Shown: piece by piece, positions 5,956-13,048 of the stretch
Position numbering within the stretch: the first letter of the stretch is position 1
Layout of the letters: each line of letters begins with the position of its first letter
Assembly: GCA_015523665.1 (NCBI GenBank)
Contig: WAJX01000216.1
Location: 1-16,764 of the forward strand
Direction of reading: 5' to 3'
DNA length: 16,764 nt
Origin: Ferroglobus sp.
Lineage (GTDB): Archaea; Halobacteriota; Archaeoglobi; Archaeoglobales; Archaeoglobaceae
Notes under the pieces: generated by a model
Told to the model about the DNA's origin: nothing
The model's input: only the letters and a program-made list of their open reading frames with translations
The model's database searches: none
Translations under genes and position numbers: made by a program

Positions 5956-6243
5956 ATGAAGTGTGTCAAAGAAGTAGAAAATGGGGTGATTATAATTTTC
6001 CACGTTATTCCAGGAGCGAAGAAACGAGAAATTGAGTATAACAGTTGGAAAGATATGTTTATATTAAAACTAACATCTCCACCAACTAAAGGAAAAGCGA
6101 ATAGAGAATTAATTAAATTTATTGAAAAAGAGTTTGGTGGAAAAGTGAAAATAATTAAAGGGGAGAAAGCTACAATTAAGACTATCTTAATAGAAAAAAT
6201 AAATAAGGAGAAAGTTCTCGAAAAATTGAGAGGGATCATATGA
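5956..6243 (+). CDS. DUF167 / UPF0235 (YggU) family protein
   Basis: This 95-residue protein shows the complete YggU fold signature: an N-terminal beta hairpin (VIIIFHVIPGAKK, 11-23), the family hallmark SPPTKGKANRELIKFI (about 41-56), then GGKVKIIKGEKATIKTI (about 61-77). The function is unknown; the family is conserved across all domains. The ATG at 5956 has a good Shine-Dalgarno sequence (AAGGAGAA, about 5947-5954). Its stop overlaps the start of the TOPRIM gene (ATGA at 6240-6243), so the two are translationally coupled. The TOPRIM neighbour hints at an RNA or nucleic-acid related role, but this is inference only. Confidence 0.92.
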   Translation: MKCVKEVENGVIIIFHVIPGAKKREIEYNSWKDMFILKLTSPPTKGKANRELIKFIEKEFGGKVKIIKGEKATIKTILIEKINKEKVLEKLRGII

Positions 6244-6638
6244 TTACGATTGAAAGAGAAAATTTTGTAGAATTGACAAAGATTATTGAAGATTTAAGAA
6301 TAAAAAGTGAAGGAGGAGCAATCATAGTTGTTGAGGGTATAAAAGATGAAAGAGCTTTGAGAAAACTTGGAGTTACTGGTAGAATAGTGAAAGTAGCCTC
6401 TCTTTCAAAATCCGATATCTTAGATATACTTTCAGATGAAGAAGTGATAATTATGACTGATTGGGACGAAAAAGGAATGAAAATTGAGAAAAACCTCTTG
6501 TCTCTTTTAAGCTTCAGAGCTGATATAAGTTATAAGAGAAAGATTTCAAAGATCGTTGGGAAAATTACATCTGAGGTTGAAACTTTATATAAAATTGTGG
6601 AAGATGTGGAAAAGAGAAGCAAACTATTTAAACCTTAA
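6240..6638 (+). CDS. TOPRIM-domain protein, UPF0292 family
   Basis: This 132-residue protein has a small TOPRIM domain: GAIIVVEGIKDERAL (26-40) carries the catalytic glutamate E32, and IIMTDWDEKG (70-79) carries the DxD motif D74/D76. These match the metal-binding residues of primase/topoisomerase/RNase M5-type TOPRIM proteins. Stand-alone archaeal members (COG1658/UPF0292) resemble RNase M5, which trims 5S rRNA in bacteria, but the archaeal role is not established. About 20 residues precede the TOPRIM core and a helical C-terminus follows. The gene overlaps the DUF167 stop by 4 nt and is followed after 20 nt by the RecA-like gene. Confidence 0.9.
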   Translation: MITIERENFVELTKIIEDLRIKSEGGAIIVVEGIKDERALRKLGVTGRIVKVASLSKSDILDILSDEEVIIMTDWDEKGMKIEKNLLSLLSFRADISYKRKISKIVGKITSEVETLYKIVEDVEKRSKLFKP

Positions 6639-6658
6639 TAAAATAAGTTATAATTGTA

Positions 6659-7363
6659 ATGAGGAGAACTATTACATTATCAAAAATCCCTACTGGCATT
6701 CAAATTCTTGATAAAAGGTTGGGTGGAGGGTTACCAGCAGGTAGTATGGTTTGTGTTTATGCTAATCCTATTAGCATGCCTGAAGTCTTTTTACATCAAT
6801 TCGCAACTGTTTACAAGACTTATTATTTTACAACTGTTAGGCCGTCTCAATATGTTAAAGAGAATATAGAAAATTTAGGATTTGATGTGGATAATATAGA
6901 GTTTGTTGACGTGTTCTCGATGTATTATATAAGTGATACTGGAGCTTTTATAGTTGATCATACTTATAGAAATAAAGAGATATTTGATTTCGTTGATGAG
7001 AAGATATCTCAGATAAATGAAAGAAATGCTATTTTAATATTCGACAATCTTTCTTTTTTTTTAAGACTCAGAGTTCCATTAGGATTGAAAGAATGGCTTT
7101 TAAACAAGATCTATGTTACTACAAAAAACCTCAAGGGGTTGGCCTATTGTTATATGATAAAAAACATCCATCTCAAGGATATTGAAAGTCTTGTTATAGA
7201 CTTGTGTGATGTTGTTTTTGATATAGATATTGAGAGAAGTGGAGATAGAGTTATTAACAGGCTTGCAATTCCAAAAATTAGAAATATGCAGCCGATAGCT
7301 GATACTTTCAGATTTTATATAAGTGAAGGCGTACAAATAGACACTTCTAGAGATATAGCTTAA
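6659..7363 (+). CDS. RecA/KaiC-like ATPase-fold protein lacking a Walker A motif
   Basis: This 234-residue protein has the fold signature of archaeal RadA/KaiC (Rad55-like, 'HTR-like') proteins. The N-terminal KIPTGIQILDKRLGGGLPAG (9-28) is diagnostic, AILIFDNLSFFLRL (124-137) is the Walker B strand, and FDIDIERSGDRVINRL (about 187-202) plus IPKIRNM is the C-terminal strand pair. At the P-loop position, where GxxGxGKT is expected after GSMVCVYA, it reads NPISMPEVF (36-44), with no glycine-rich loop and no lysine. It is therefore probably unable to hydrolyse ATP and may act as a regulatory or structural partner. A TATA-like TATTTAAA about 30 nt before the ATG suggests its own promoter despite the close upstream gene. 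A winged-helix gene follows after 44 nt. Confidence 0.85.
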   Translation: MRRTITLSKIPTGIQILDKRLGGGLPAGSMVCVYANPISMPEVFLHQFATVYKTYYFTTVRPSQYVKENIENLGFDVDNIEFVDVFSMYYISDTGAFIVDHTYRNKEIFDFVDEKISQINERNAILIFDNLSFFLRLRVPLGLKEWLLNKIYVTTKNLKGLAYCYMIKNIHLKDIESLVIDLCDVVFDIDIERSGDRVINRLAIPKIRNMQPIADTFRFYISEGVQIDTSRDIA

Positions 7364-7407
7364 TTGTCATCCAAAAATTTTTATTCATCTTTTTCAATCA
7401 TTGTATA

Positions 7408-7752
7408 ATGAGAAAAGAAAGAATTGAAGTTGAAAATGTGAGAGCTCTCTCTCCATTGGAGGAGAAGATAATAGAATTTCTTGAAAATAAGGGGAAAGCT
7501 ACGGTTTCTGAAATTTCGAAATCAACAGGAATAAAACTTCCAAGTGTAGCGGCGACTATTGATAGATTGGTTTCTGCTGGATATGTGGATAAGAAGAAAG
7601 AAAAAATTGAAGGTAGGTTGAGATACGTTTACTATTTAAAATTGACTAGGGAGGATATTAATAGGAAATTTGTGGAAAGAATTTTGGATAGGATAATGGA
7701 AAATTTTGGAGAAATAGTTGCAGAATATTTTCATAAAAAAGGATTTAAATAG
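7408..7752 (+). CDS. Winged-helix transcriptional regulator (MarR/BlaI-like)
   Basis: The protein has 114 residues. Positions 14-80 form a winged helix-turn-helix: LSPLEEKIIEFLENKGKATV, then ISKSTGIKLPSVAATIDRLV (36-55) as the recognition unit, then a wing with KKEKIEGRLRYVYYL. The C-terminus (about 83-114) is an amphipathic helix suitable for dimerisation, as in MarR and BlaI/CopY repressors. No ligand or metal motif is visible (no Cys pair). Its target is not known. It directly follows the P-loop-less RecA-like gene and could act with it; archaeal genomes often pair KaiC-like proteins with HTH genes. A TATA-like TTTTTATT around 7377-7384 lies about 28 nt upstream, so it may be transcribed separately as a leaderless mRNA. 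Confidence 0.85.
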   Translation: MRKERIEVENVRALSPLEEKIIEFLENKGKATVSEISKSTGIKLPSVAATIDRLVSAGYVDKKKEKIEGRLRYVYYLKLTREDINRKFVERILDRIMENFGEIVAEYFHKKGFK

Positions 7753-7889
7753 TTAAGTGGACTATTAACTTTATATTTTATTCTATATTATATTATATTA
7801 ATAAATTTTATCTTTTAATTTAAGTACATTATATTATAAAATATATATCATTATGAAGAAACAACTGGGCAAGATAATTTAATATAACT

Positions 7890-8102
7890 ATGGATAAACC
7901 TAAGTTTATGCCTATGGAAATTCAGGGAAGAGGGGAAAGATGCTTTGTTTGTGGAAAATTGATAAAAGAGGCAGTGATAGTAAAAACTTGTTGTAATAAT
8001 AAGCCTAGAAGTTTTTGCAGTCAAAAATGTTATATTCAATGGAAAAGGGAATGGATGAGAAGACAAGAACAAATCGGAAGGGAGAAGAGGATTCTCGTTT
8101 AG
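7890..8102 (+). CDS. TRASH-like small zinc/metal-binding protein
   Basis: This 70-residue protein has Cys pairs C18-x2-C21 and C43-x3-C47, with aromatic FCSQKCYIQW, the pattern of TRASH/YHS-related treble-clef domains used in metal sensing or trafficking. An extra C34-C35 pair lies between them. The tail (48-70) is basic and helical. It may bind zinc or copper; the partner is unknown. No Shine-Dalgarno sequence is visible, and a TATA-like AAAATATATAT at 7837-7847 lies about 45 nt before the ATG. Its stop codon (8100-8102) overlaps the stop of the convergent ccmH gene (8099-8101). Next to cytochrome c maturation genes a link to metal or thiol handling is conceivable, but unproven. Confidence 0.75.
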   Translation: MDKPKFMPMEIQGRGERCFVCGKLIKEAVIVKTCCNNKPRSFCSQKCYIQWKREWMRRQEQIGREKRILV

Positions 8103-8536
8103 TATTGCTCCAATTCATAATCGTCATTTATAGTTTCATCAGGATCTGCGTAGAACTTCTCACTCTTTCTTTTTAACAGTATTGAGAGTATTATTAATCC
8201 GATAAAAATAATAAAAACGGGATAATACCATAATCCTAAGAAAACACCCTCTTTTGGTGGATTTACTAAAACTTCCTTACCATAAGTCGCTTGAAGCTCT
8301 TTTATGATCTCATTCTTACTCATACCTCTCTCAATCATTTGATAGATCTCGGAGCGCATGTTTTCAGCAACACCACAATCACAATTCTCCAAAACTTTTC
8401 CACATCCACATACACACATAACATCTTTTTCAACATCTTCAATACCAACTGCTATCGCAGGAATAGTAAGTATTGTGAAGAGGATGAATGAATAGAGAAA
8501 TTGAGAGAGAATGAGACTTAAATGTCTTATCTTCAT
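8099..8536 (-). CDS. ccmH: CcmH-family cytochrome c maturation thiol protein
   Basis: This 145-residue membrane protein belongs to System I cytochrome c assembly, where CcmH handles the reduced apocytochrome haem-binding thiols on the outer side of the membrane. It has an N-terminal signal/anchor (LILSQFLYSFILFTILTIPA), then an unusual Cys cluster CVCGCGKVLENCDC (41-54), the conserved helix motif MRSEIYQMIERGMSKNEIIK, YGKEVLVNPP, and a C-terminal membrane segment (LWYYPVFIIFIGLIILSILL). The usual bacterial motif is LRCxxCQ; here five cysteines (41, 43, 45, 52, 54) replace the single CxxC. The ATG has a Shine-Dalgarno sequence AGGTGA (8541-8546) inside ccmF, and start and ccmF stop overlap as ATGA (8533-8536). 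Confidence 0.85.
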   Translation of the reverse strand: MKIRHLSLILSQFLYSFILFTILTIPAIAVGIEDVEKDVMCVCGCGKVLENCDCGVAENMRSEIYQMIERGMSKNEIIKELQATYGKEVLVNPPKEGVFLGLWYYPVFIIFIGLIILSILLKRKSEKFYADPDETINDDYELEQY

Positions 8537-10449
8537 ACACTCACCTCTGATATTATCTTCAAAGCAAAACTTCTCGGAATTAATGCTAAAATTCCCCCAA
8601 TACTGATGATTATGAAACTTAGGTAGATGAAATTCACAAATGGATTGATCTTTACATCGACAAATGCTACATTATAGCCTCCGTTGTATGTTATGTATAC
8701 ATCATTTAAAGCCTCAGATATTATACTTGGCCGTCTAATTTCTTCTCCAGAATTATATCTATCTATCGATGGTTTCGCAACTTCTATCAACTTCTTACCT
8801 TTCCAAACTTCAATAACCGCATACCAAGAGGTTTTTAATGGACTATCTCTACTTTCAAGCCCTTTGTAAATTAAAGTATAGTCTTCAATCGTTACAGGCT
8901 TATCCAACTCTAAGCTCAATTCATATTTCTCATCAAAAGCCCAACCAGTAATACCGATTAAAAGTAAAAGTATACCTAAGTGAGCGGTATATCCTCCGTA
9001 TCTTCTCCTTTTACGGATTATGACTTTTATATAATTTCTCTCATCTTCACTAAATGATTTGAGATCTTTTATGTATTGATAAAGATGAGAGATAAATGCG
9101 AATGTGAAAAGGGAGAGAGAAGAGGACAGTATTAGGCTTTGAGATAGTATAATTGACATAACGGCTACGATTATAGCCGCTATTAGGGGTGTTAGAAATC
9201 TTTTTAGGTCTTTTAAATTAGCCGTTCTCCATGGAATAGCGACGCAAATCCCAAGTAAAATTAATAGAGCTATAGATAGAGGAGTTATAACTTGATTATA
9301 GAATGGAGGACCTATAGTGACTTTGTAACCAGCTAACCCCTCACTTATAAGTGGGAATATCGTTCCCCAAAATATTGTGAGTGCCATGACAACTAAGATC
9401 AAGTTGTTGAAGAGGAATGTAGCTTCTTTTGATAAAACAGATTCAACTACGTTTTCACTTCTTATAAAACTCTTTCTTTTAACAATTACATATAACGTAA
9501 TGAGAAGCCATATCAGCATGAATAAAGAGAATGGGAGTGTAAGCTTACTTTGACCAAATGCGTGAACACTACTTATAACTCCACTCCGCGTTATATAAGT
9601 TCCGAGCAAAACGAATTCAAAAGTTGTAAAAGCTAATAAGATATTCCACAACTTCATACCTCTTCTCGCCTCTTGAATCATTATACTATGCATTAAAGCA
9701 GAGATCGTAAGCCAAGGAAGTAAGCTGGCATTCTCAACTGGATCCCAAGCCCAAAAACCACCCCATCCCAAGACTTTATAAGCCCAAATAGCTCCCCAGA
9801 AGATTCCTTGAGTTAACCAAAACCAAGTGAAAACAATCCATTTTCTAGCTCTAAACACCCATTTGTCATTAGCGAAATAAACCCCAGCAAAGGCGAAGGA
9901 GAAAACGATAACTGCACCGGCGTAGCCTGTGAATAAAGTTGGTGGATGTACTGCCATTTCTGGGGTTTGAAGTAGTGGGTTTAAGCCAATTCCATCTGTT
10001 GGCATAGATCTTAACTCGCTAAATGGGTTGGATATTGTAGAGAGTAGAAAAAGAAAGAATGACAATACAGAAAGGGAAATTGAGAGAGAAAAAGCTGTTA
10101 AAACGTCTTTTTTCTCAATTCTTAAAATAGCGAGGATATATAGAGATAATATCCATGCCCACAGCAAAAGTGACCCATCAGACCCTGCCCAGAAGGCTGA
10201 GATTTTATAGAATAGATCTAAATTTCTGCTTGAATAAGATGCAACATACCTAATTAAAAAGTTGTCGGTGAGGAAATAATAGAGAAGTAAGAGAGAGGAC
10301 AAATTTATAAGGTAGATAGTATATTTGCTGTATTTTTCAGCTTTTTTAAGTAATTGGACATTTCTTTTATTAGAACCTATAAAAAAAAGAAAAGCTGAGT
10401 AAATTGAAGAGAAAAATGCTAAAATTAGTAAAATATGGCCTATGTTCAT
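8533..10449 (-). CDS. ccmF: CcmF-type haem lyase, cytochrome c maturation
   Basis: This 638-residue multi-spanning membrane protein joins haem to apocytochrome c in the System I pathway, together with CcmH and the haem chaperone CcmE. The tryptophan-rich WWD signature WGGFWAWDPVENASLLPWL (229-247) is intact, with the conserved HPPTLFTGY around H168, MHS at H254 and VHAFGQS about residue 295 as candidate haem ligands. About a dozen or more hydrophobic helices are visible, with a large extracytoplasmic loop near the C-terminus (LSLELDKPVTIEDYTLIYKG region). The length is normal for CcmF. The start ATG has the Shine-Dalgarno sequence GAGGTGG (10457-10463) and overlaps the preceding gene's stop (ATGA, 10446-10449). 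CcmA, B, C and E are not in the window. Confidence 0.96.
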   Translation of the reverse strand: MNIGHILLILAFFSSIYSAFLFFIGSNKRNVQLLKKAEKYSKYTIYLINLSSLLLLYYFLTDNFLIRYVASYSSRNLDLFYKISAFWAGSDGSLLLWAWILSLYILAILRIEKKDVLTAFSLSISLSVLSFFLFLLSTISNPFSELRSMPTDGIGLNPLLQTPEMAVHPPTLFTGYAGAVIVFSFAFAGVYFANDKWVFRARKWIVFTWFWLTQGIFWGAIWAYKVLGWGGFWAWDPVENASLLPWLTISALMHSIMIQEARRGMKLWNILLAFTTFEFVLLGTYITRSGVISSVHAFGQSKLTLPFSLFMLIWLLITLYVIVKRKSFIRSENVVESVLSKEATFLFNNLILVVMALTIFWGTIFPLISEGLAGYKVTIGPPFYNQVITPLSIALLILLGICVAIPWRTANLKDLKRFLTPLIAAIIVAVMSIILSQSLILSSSLSLFTFAFISHLYQYIKDLKSFSEDERNYIKVIIRKRRRYGGYTAHLGILLLLIGITGWAFDEKYELSLELDKPVTIEDYTLIYKGLESRDSPLKTSWYAVIEVWKGKKLIEVAKPSIDRYNSGEEIRRPSIISEALNDVYITYNGGYNVAFVDVKINPFVNFIYLSFIIISIGGILALIPRSFALKIISEVSV

Positions 10450-10790
10450 TTTAAAACCACCTCATTCTTATTTATCAATTTAACTACTCTAAAAATTTTT
10501 TTTGGAAATATTTTATTAATAGAATATATAGAAAATCTCTCGTTAGCAAATTTTGTAGTGGTTGCACTATTTACTTTTACACTCTCACTCATCTCACCAA
10601 TTTTTTTATAATAATTGTTGATCGTTATGGGATATAACAATTCTCTCAAAGATATAAATTCGTTGTAATAAGAGATAAGAGAGTAATGCGTTTTTACAAG
10701 TTGTGAGCAATCTCCATTCATCTTGTAATGTATAGATGATTGTGGAGTTTCAACTATCATTGAGGATGGTAAAGATGACACATTCATCAT
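10446..10790 (-). CDS. Unknown 114-residue protein, first gene of the ccmF-ccmH operon
   Basis: I do not recognise this protein. It has 114 residues, begins MMNVSSLPSSMIVETPQSSI, has a polar, Ser/Tyr/Asn-rich middle (HYSLISYYNEFISLRELLYP) and a basic C-terminus (FPKKIFRVVKLINKNEVVLK). There is no signal peptide, no membrane helix and only one cysteine (in GDCSQ), so it is not CcmE. The gene structure is well supported: a TATA box (CTTTAAATA, minus strand, about 10813-10821) is 26 nt upstream of the ATG, giving a leaderless transcript, and its stop overlaps the ccmF start as ATGA. A 19-bp palindrome separates TATA and ATG. It may be a cytosolic regulator or accessory factor of cytochrome c assembly; this is inference from position alone. 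Confidence 0.6.
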   Translation of the reverse strand: MMNVSSLPSSMIVETPQSSIHYKMNGDCSQLVKTHYSLISYYNEFISLRELLYPITINNYYKKIGEMSESVKVNSATTTKFANERFSIYSINKIFPKKIFRVVKLINKNEVVLK

Positions 10791-10808
10791 TTTACATTTA
10801 ATGTAAAA
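10790..10808. promoter_or_regulatory. 19-bp palindrome, candidate operator of the ccm operon
   Basis: TTTTACATTTAATGTAAAA has perfect 9-bp arms around one central base. It fills the space between the TATA box and the leaderless ATG, so a bound protein would cover the transcription start. Confidence 0.5.
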
Positions 10809-10810
10809 TA

Positions 10811-10821
10811 GCTATTTAAAG
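10811..10821 (-). promoter_or_regulatory. TATA box of the ccm operon
   Basis: The minus-strand CTTTAAATAGC is centred about 26 nt before the ATG at 10790. It lies only about 13 nt from the left direct repeat of the insertion sequence (10834). Confidence 0.5.
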
Positions 10822-10833
10822 TTTTTCTTTTGT

Positions 10834-10843
10834 TGCTTGATGT
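10834..10843 (+). repeat. Left 10-bp direct repeat flanking the IS (target duplication)
   Basis: TGCTTGATGT here is identical to 11528-11537. The pair brackets the transposase relic exactly where inverted terminal sequences begin, as expected of a target-site duplication. Confidence 0.75.
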
Positions 10844-11527
10844 GGGACCGTCAAAATAACACCCATATTATACAACATAACAAAGCTCTCCAACCAACTT
10901 TGCACAGAATCAAAAGAACTCCTGAAAGGAAATCTATTCCAGAACCTCTTTGTTCTTCCTTTTAGTAAAAGAATCCTTCTACAGCATTTCTCTCTCCGAA
11001 AGTCTCATGCCTGTACTAACCCCAACCTTCTAAAGCCCATTTATACCAGAATCCTCTGCCAACAACCACTTCCGGTTTATTTTCGCATAACTTCAAAACC
11101 TCTTTAAGGAAAACGTAAGCATGAAAGCTGGATCTCCTTTCAGTAGCTCAGATGAACAAACATTCTTTCGAATCCACATCTACTGCATTCCAGATAAAGA
11201 TTTGTTTGTCCTCTAACTTCAGTTTTGTTTCATCTATTGCTATTAGTCTTCTTTTCTTCTTTCTTAGGGTTTTAAAATTCTTTTGATCCTGTGGTGATAG
11301 ATTCTTATATTCATGGCTTATTTTCTGGAAAAGGGAAATTAGTTTGCTTGTTTTTCTTAAGGAAAGTTCATAGAAGTAGGGTAAAGCTGGGAGGATCTTT
11401 AATTTCAATCTCTTTCTGTTCCTCCGAAAGACCTTCTTAGCTTTAATTTCTTCAATTAACTGCTGGATTTGGGGTTGCATGGTTTGTATTTTTAATTTTT
11501 ATTTTTTATGGTTATTCTTGACAGTAC
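10844..11527 (-). mobile_element. Inactive IS6-like insertion sequence, about 684 bp
   Basis: The element is bounded by 10-bp direct repeats and by imperfect terminal inverted repeats: GGACCGTCAAAATAACACC at the left end (from 10845) and, read inward from the right end at 11527, GTACTGTCAAGAATAACC. It holds one transposase frame, now broken. The size of about 0.7 kb fits IS6-type elements, whose duplications are usually 8 bp; the extra two matching bases here may be chance. It sits between the divergent ccm and FAD-dehydrogenase promoters, only about 13 nt beyond the ccm TATA box. Confidence 0.8.
10845..11480 (-). pseudogene. Degenerate DDE transposase, IS6/IS240-like
   Basis: From ATG 11480 the frame reads MQPQIQQLIEEIKAKKVFRR, a short helix-turn-helix region (ELSLRKTSKLISLFQKISHE) and the first catalytic aspartate in RRLIAIDETKLKLE, then IFIWNAVDVDSKE. 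It is interrupted by TGA at 11148-11150, continues in frame (ATERRSSFHAYVFLKEVLKL, then VVVGRGFWYKWAL), stops again at TAG 11016-11018, continues YRHETFGERNAVEGFFY, meets TAA at 10962-10964, and resumes in another frame as LKGRTKRFWNRFPFRSSFDS to the left end. In relatives the segment before the (P/F)WY motif carries the second catalytic Asp; here it is Gly (VVVGRG). The third residue, the E of RNAVE, is kept. Three in-frame stops, one frameshift and a lost catalytic residue make it non-functional. Confidence 0.88.
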
Positions 11528-11537
11528 TGCTTGATGT
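11528..11537 (+). repeat. Right 10-bp direct repeat flanking the IS (target duplication)
   Basis: TGCTTGATGT repeats the sequence at 10834-10843, immediately outside the right terminal inverted repeat. Confidence 0.75.
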
Positions 11538-11587
11538 ACTTGATTTTATTTTATGTGGTGTGTTATTTTTAACAACTAACACAGAAA

Positions 11588-11598
11588 CTATTAAATAG
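11588..11598 (+). promoter_or_regulatory. TATA box of the FAD-dehydrogenase/purP operon
   Basis: CTATTAAATAG is centred about 32 nt before the ATG at 11625, giving at most a very short leader. GTGTTA/TAACAC half-sites lie just upstream, around 11559-11581, and might be an operator, though the spacing is loose. Confidence 0.45.
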
Positions 11599-11624
11599 AG
11601 TATAGCAAAAGAGCCGACAAATGT

Positions 11625-13031
11625 ATGAAGAAATATGATGTAATAATAGTTGGGGCAGGACCGGGAGGTCTTTTTGCCGCTCACAAATTAGCGGGAAAAT
11701 TAAACGTTGCTATTTTTGAAATGGGTAGAGATATAGATAAGAGAGTTTGTCCAAGCGATCTTGCAGAGAGCTTCTGTTTAAAGTGCAATCCCTGCAATAT
11801 AACCGCTGGAGTTGGTGGTGCTGGTGGTTTATCAGATGGAAAGCTGAATTATGTTCATTTTGATTATCCATCGAGCTTCACGGTAGGTGGTGATTTTCTT
11901 GGATTAATAAGTCCAGAAGTTTTATTTGAGAAAATGATAGAGGTAGATAAAATTTTTATAGAGTGTGGAGCACCTGATGAGCTTTATGGGACAGATGATG
12001 AAAAAATTAAAGAACTTTTAAAAAAAGCCAATTCAGCGGGAATAGAATTTGTGCCACTAAAACAAAGACATGTTGGGAGTGATGAACTACCCAAAGTTAT
12101 AAAAAATATGGAAAATTGGCTTTTGGGAAATGGTATTGAGATTTTTGTGAATACAACAGTTGTCGATATAGATCCTGTTAATAGAAGAGTTAGCACAGCA
12201 GATGGAAGAAAATATTATTACGATTATCTAATAATAGGTGTTGGAAGAGGCGGTTCTGAATGGTTAGAAAGATGGACGAAGAAATATAACTTTAAAGTTA
12301 GCAAAGAAGATAAAGCCATAGATGTTGGAGTCAGAGTTGAAGTGCCTGCGAGTATAATGGATGAGATCACATCAATAGTGTATGATCCAAAGTTAAGGGT
12401 TACAACAAAAAAACACGATGATTACATGAGAACTTTTTGTACATGCCCAAGAGGATGGGTTATAAGAGAAGATTATGGTGAGTTTAGTTTAGTGAATGGT
12501 CATAGTAAGGCTAAAGAGAAGACGAGTAATAGCAATTTCGCTTTATTAGGACATTACACATTCACTGAGCCTTTTGAATTTCCAAATGATTGGGGAAGAG
12601 ATTTAGCTAAAATTACAACAAAGCTTGGAGGAGGAAATCCATTAGTTCAACGTCTAAAAGATTTGAGGTTAGGAAGGAGAAGTACTGAAACTAGGATAAA
12701 GAATAATAGATTAGTTCAACCAACTTTAAAAACAGCAGTTCCGGGGGATATTAGTTTAGCTTATCCTGGAAGAGTTGTTGACGACATATTAGATGCCTTA
12801 GAACAACTTGATAAAGTCATTCCAGGAGTTGCTGACGATTCAACATTAATTTATGCTCCGGAGATAAAGTTTTATTCATTAAAGCTAGCGGTTAATAGTG
12901 AGATGGAGACAAACTTAAAGAACATATATGCCATTGGAGATGGGGCCGGAATAAGTAGAGGGATAGTAGGAGCTGCTGTTACGGGATTGATAGCAGCTGA
13001 GAGCATTCTCAAAAGAGCTAAGATGGGATGA
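11625..13031 (+). CDS. FAD-dependent dehydrogenase (COG2509 family)
   Basis: This 468-residue flavoprotein has an N-terminal Rossmann motif VIIVGAGPGGLFAAHKL (6-22) for the FAD ADP-moiety, followed by a family-typical Cys cluster (C42, C51, C54, C57; FCLKCNPC) and AGVGGAGGLSDGKLN (61-75). The second FAD contact IYAIGDGAGISRGIVGAA lies near the C-terminus, about residues 436-453. This matches the uncharacterised FAD-dependent dehydrogenases of COG2509. The substrate is unknown. The clustered cysteines might be redox-active or bind metal; this is inference. It starts at ATG 11625 after a TATA box and ends overlapping the start of the purP frame (ATGA at 13028-13031), so the two genes are co-transcribed. 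The IS relic lies just upstream. Confidence 0.92.
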   Translation: MKKYDVIIVGAGPGGLFAAHKLAGKLNVAIFEMGRDIDKRVCPSDLAESFCLKCNPCNITAGVGGAGGLSDGKLNYVHFDYPSSFTVGGDFLGLISPEVLFEKMIEVDKIFIECGAPDELYGTDDEKIKELLKKANSAGIEFVPLKQRHVGSDELPKVIKNMENWLLGNGIEIFVNTTVVDIDPVNRRVSTADGRKYYYDYLIIGVGRGGSEWLERWTKKYNFKVSKEDKAIDVGVRVEVPASIMDEITSIVYDPKLRVTTKKHDDYMRTFCTCPRGWVIREDYGEFSLVNGHSKAKEKTSNSNFALLGHYTFTEPFEFPNDWGRDLAKITTKLGGGNPLVQRLKDLRLGRRSTETRIKNNRLVQPTLKTAVPGDISLAYPGRVVDDILDALEQLDKVIPGVADDSTLIYAPEIKFYSLKLAVNSEMETNLKNIYAIGDGAGISRGIVGAAVTGLIAAESILKRAKMG

Positions 13032-13048
13032 AACGAGAGGGGATAGGA

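Noticed and set aside
5901..6239. 112-residue minus-strand frame with hydrophobic character
   Set aside because: It is the complement of the DUF167 gene, which has a clear family match and ribosome-binding site.
10446..10790. Haem chaperone CcmE as identity of the first operon gene
   Set aside because: There is no N-terminal membrane anchor and no HxxxY haem-binding motif.
11559..11581. Operator for the FAD-dehydrogenase promoter (GTGTTA...TAACAC)
   Set aside because: The half-sites are short, loosely spaced and overlap another trivial TGTTA/TAACA repeat, so they are not listed as a separate feature.
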